From: Candidatus Gastranaerophilales bacterium
GTDB taxonomy: Bacteria; Cyanobacteriota; Vampirovibrionia; Gastranaerophilales; Gastranaerophilaceae
Assembly: GCA_944325545.1 (NCBI GenBank)
Contig: CALVAM010000012.1
Location: 1 to 64,000, forward strand
DNA length: 64,000 bases
Reading direction: 5' to 3'
In this document: piece after piece, positions 61,609 to 64,000 of the stretch
Layout: each line of letters begins with the position of its first letter
Position numbering within the stretch: position 1 is the first letter of the stretch
Notes under the pieces: generated by a model
What the model was told of the DNA's origin: nothing
Database searches by the model: none
The model's input: the letters and a program-made list of their open reading frames with translations, nothing else
Program-made: the position numbers and the translations under genes

Positions 61609-63595
61609 GCCTGTCTCCTTCAATCTCATATGAATACATTATATCACATTCTCCGTACAAATTTTTATTTTGTTCAACTACGGACTCAATTTTCTTTTTC
61701 AAAAATTCTGCAGAAGGTTTATCTCCATCTACTAAAATAAGTGATAATGTTGTCATATTTGCATCTTTTTCAATTAACGAATTCGTCATATAAGTTTTAT
61801 TTAACAAATTATTTTCACGCAACAGATTTTCAATTACATTTTCTGTTGACTTAATTTTAATAACCGCAATCGTAGAATTATTAGCACGAGCTCGTTGAAG
61901 TAACTGTTTTTTCACCATCATAAAATTACTTTTATCATTTGCAACAGGAATAACAAAATAAAATCTTGACCCCTTATTAATTTCACTATCGCACCAGATT
62001 GCACCATTATGAGATTCCATCAACTGTCTTGCAATTGGTAAACCTAAACCGGACCCACCAACTTTTCTTGAAAGCGAATTTTCTATTTGTGCAAATTTAT
62101 CAAAAACGTGATTTAAATCTTTTCTTTCAATACCGATACCGTGATCTTCTACACAAACCTGCAAATAATTTCCTTGAAGTTTTTTTATATCTTCTTCAAA
62201 GCAATTATCATATTGCAACTCTCTTGCATTAACTATCTTTGAAGAAATTTCAATTTCTCCTGCATCAGGAGTAAATTTTATCGCATTAGAAACTAAATTG
62301 GTTAAAACTTGTTCCAATCTGTTAGAATCTGCATAAATTTCAACATCTTCTCCTGATGGAACATATTTAATAACTAAATTTTTTTCTTTTGCAACTTCCG
62401 ATAAATTATTTTTTACATACTCAATAACAGGTTCAATATGAATTAACTCAAATTTAAAATCCATTTTTCCTGCTTCAATTTTAGAAATATCCAACAAATC
62501 ATTAATAATACCGGAAAGCCTTATAGCATTTCTTTTTCCCATAGAAACAAATTTTTCAATATTTTCGCTCATTTCTCCTGCTTTACCACTTAAAATAATA
62601 TCCATAGCATTTTTTATAGCAGTAAGAGGTGTTCTCAATTCATGTGAAACGATTGAAATAAATTCAGATTTTAACCTTTCAAGCTTTTCTAATTTTCTAT
62701 TCGTAGCCTTTAATTCTTGTGTAAAAGAAGCACTCTGCAAAGGTATAGCAACTTGTTGAACAAGAGTCTGAAAACAAGTTGCATCTTCTGTCGTAAAAGG
62801 TTTTTCACGATAAATTTCAGTAAAACCAAAAAACTCTTCATTCAACATAATCGGAGCAAACATATTATCATAACGTAATACTGAAAAATCATATTCTTGT
62901 ATATTATGCTTAATATTTTTTTCTATCTTCAAATTCCCGATTTTAATATCAAAAGGCGGATCGCTTAAAAGAGATTTATAACTCAAAATAGCTCTAAGTT
63001 TTAAAGCTTCTAAAAGTCTATCTGAAATCTTATTTACAGAATTAATAATAAGCACAGGTTCTCTTTCAGAGCGAAACATTAAAGTGCAAGCAAGCTCAAA
63101 GTTCAAAGACTTTTCGATACCTTCAACCATAATTTTCAAAAGCTTGTCTTTATCTAAAGAACCTGCTAATTGAGAACTTGTATTATAAAGAACATTTAAC
63201 TGATACAAACTTCTAGCCAGTTCTTGATTTGATTTTGCCATCTTTAACAAAGAATGCCTTGTTTTTAAGCTTGAATCTACGGTTGCAGAAAGCAAATTTT
63301 TATCAATAGGAGTTTTTATAAAAAGATTAGCATTATGCATAACATCTTTATTATGTTCAACTTCACCCAATATCAGTAATATAACGACAGGATATTGTTT
63401 AATTTTTCTACACAAAGGTTTCAAATCTAAGGACTTTATATCACCATCAACAATTACAATATCAGGCTCTTCTACCTTTAATACATCAAAAATAAGAGTT
63501 TGATCAACTGATACAATAACCTCATCAGAAGAAAAAACTTCCTTTACTAAAGCCTCTTTTTCGCTGTCCTCACTAATCAACAAAAACTTTGTCAT
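61586..63595 (-). CDS. Sensor histidine kinase with N-terminal receiver-like and GAF domains
   Basis: From ATG 63595 the protein has 669 residues. Residues 1-120 form a receiver-like domain (MTKFLLISEDSEKEALVKEV, IVIVDGDIKS, FIKTP). Next come a GAF domain (about 150-300), a HisKA domain with FISIVSHELRTPLTAIKNA (His318), and an HATPase domain with NLVSNAIKFTPDAGEIEI, VCVEDHGIGIE and GGSGLGLPIARQLM. After it, about 100 residues have no recognised family. No transmembrane segment is seen, so it is a cytoplasmic sensor. A -10 box TGTTATGAT lies 6 nt before the ATG. It heads a three- or four-gene operon. Confidence 0.93.
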   Translation of the reverse strand: MTKFLLISEDSEKEALVKEVFSSDEVIVSVDQTLIFDVLKVEEPDIVIVDGDIKSLDLKPLCRKIKQYPVVILLILGEVEHNKDVMHNANLFIKTPIDKNLLSATVDSSLKTRHSLLKMAKSNQELARSLYQLNVLYNTSSQLAGSLDKDKLLKIMVEGIEKSLNFELACTLMFRSEREPVLIINSVNKISDRLLEALKLRAILSYKSLLSDPPFDIKIGNLKIEKNIKHNIQEYDFSVLRYDNMFAPIMLNEEFFGFTEIYREKPFTTEDATCFQTLVQQVAIPLQSASFTQELKATNRKLEKLERLKSEFISIVSHELRTPLTAIKNAMDIILSGKAGEMSENIEKFVSMGKRNAIRLSGIINDLLDISKIEAGKMDFKFELIHIEPVIEYVKNNLSEVAKEKNLVIKYVPSGEDVEIYADSNRLEQVLTNLVSNAIKFTPDAGEIEISSKIVNARELQYDNCFEEDIKKLQGNYLQVCVEDHGIGIERKDLNHVFDKFAQIENSLSRKVGGSGLGLPIARQLMESHNGAIWCDSEINKGSRFYFVIPVANDKSNFMMVKKQLLQRARANNSTIAVIKIKSTENVIENLLRENNLLNKTYMTNSLIEKDANMTTLSLILVDGDKPSAEFLKKKIESVVEQNKNLYGECDIMYSYEIEGDRHEKDSYS

Positions 63596-63610
63596 AATAA
63601 GATCATAACA
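63596..63610 (-). promoter_or_regulatory. Extended -10 promoter of the histidine kinase operon
   Basis: On the minus strand TGTTATGAT (63610-63602) is followed by exactly 6 nt and then ATG at 63595. No SD is seen. This supports ATG 63595 over the upstream start at 63613 and suggests a leaderless mRNA. Confidence 0.55.
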
Positions 63611-63659
63611 CAAACTTAAGATATTATACTAAATCAAATAAAACAACATGTAGTAAACA

Positions 63660-63688
63660 AAAAGCGACCTTTTTTCAAGATCGCTTTT
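63660..63688 (-). terminator. Terminator after the small gene at 63708
   Basis: AAAAGCGA and TCGCTTTT form an 8-bp stem with a 13-nt T-rich loop. On the minus strand it is followed by TTGTTT. Confidence 0.75.
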
Positions 63689-63707
63689 GCTTACTACAAA
63701 TAAAACC

Positions 63708-63965
63708 TTATGCTACAAGCATAAATCCATAATCTTTAGCATCACGATGAGCTAAACCTACTCCGTCTTGACCGAGTGATATTTTGTTACCGCTTTCGTC
63801 GTTCACATATCCGATTTGTCCCGGCATAGATATTCCGGTTGTAGGTTCAACTGATGTCGCAGGGGTTACTCTTGGACCGACTGTTAAGCCGCCAAAAGGG
63901 ACTTTATTACCTTGTCCGTAAAGACCATATTGATAATTTTGTTCTAATCCTGGTACGCCACCCAT
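63708..63965 (-). CDS. Small Gly-rich protein of unknown function (85 aa)
   Basis: The product begins MGGVPGLEQNYQYGLYGQGN and is rich in Gly, Gln, Pro and Val, with the short strands KVPFGGLTVGP and QIGYVNDESGNKISL. There is no helix-forming stretch or signal peptide. GAGGAC precedes the ATG. A terminator lies just downstream. In size, low complexity and isolation it resembles the NPF protein at 39682 and the 10869 protein. Function unknown; a surface or scaffold role would be only a guess. Confidence 0.65.
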   Translation of the reverse strand: MGGVPGLEQNYQYGLYGQGNKVPFGGLTVGPRVTPATSVEPTTGISMPGQIGYVNDESGNKISLGQDGVGLAHRDAKDYGFMLVA

Positions 63966-64000
63966 AGTTCTGTCCTCTTTTATGTATACACTATTATAAA

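Overview
The window is strongly AT-rich bacterial chromosome with short intergenic gaps and good Shine-Dalgarno (SD) sites in front of many genes. Several things point to a gut-type, flagellated, anaerobic member of the non-photosynthetic cyanobacterial lineage Melainabacteria/Gastranaerophilales. The glycyl- and phenylalanyl-tRNA synthetase subunit genes lie apart from their partners, yggS sits next to sepF, a rubrerythrin is present, and several lineage-type unknown proteins carry an INFKG-like N-terminal motif. This assignment is inferred from gene content, not from a marker tree.

Layout. 1-11.7 kb: a partial gene, tRNA-Asn with a duplicated 5' end upstream, mini-RNase III, an ftsB/TPR pair, envelope proteins (OmpH/Skp-like and others), a single AAA+ ATPase, rubrerythrin, a possible phosphoribosyltransferase-like protein, a GNAT and a calpain-like protein, a glutamate/dicarboxylate symporter and an XRE regulator. 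11.8-29.7 kb: ileS with an altered HIGH motif, a GH38 mannosidase, an EF-hand/lytic transglycosylase-like protein, agmatinase, a large AsmA/TamB-like protein, a second EF-hand protein, glyQ and two tandem amino-acid permeases. 29.8-40.8 kb: an HD-GYP protein, fliL-fliM-fliN, pheT, an HD-domain protein, a DUF308 membrane protein, rhodanese, a secreted GH13 amylase and small unknown proteins.

40.9-49.8 kb is a flagellar hook region. An unusual array of four 105-bp repeat units abuts a minus-strand fliJ-like/fliK-like/hook-basal-body operon. Facing away from it, beyond a few unknown genes, is a plus-strand fliJ-fliK-flgD-flgE operon. 50-64 kb: yggS-sepF, a KDPG aldolase/KDG kinase/CsaB-like operon, a CHASE2 adenylate cyclase, a second HD-domain protein, an OppD-like ATPase, rpe, a paralogous pair of unknown proteins, and a histidine kinase/response regulator/degenerate GspE-like ATPase operon.

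The most notable non-gene observations are three. (1) The 105-bp array has a perfectly conserved 39-bp core and no coding explanation. (2) A recurrent promoter layout places a -10 box (often the extended TGnTATAAT type) 6-7 nt before the start codon of genes that lack an SD, which implies leaderless mRNAs. (3) A 73-nt tRNA-sized element with a tRNA-Asn 5' end lies just upstream of tRNA-Asn. Protein-level oddities include IleRS with HVGT instead of HIGH, FliM without the CheY-binding peptide, and a GspE homologue that has lost its catalytic boxes. All identifications are by eye from motifs; no database search was run.
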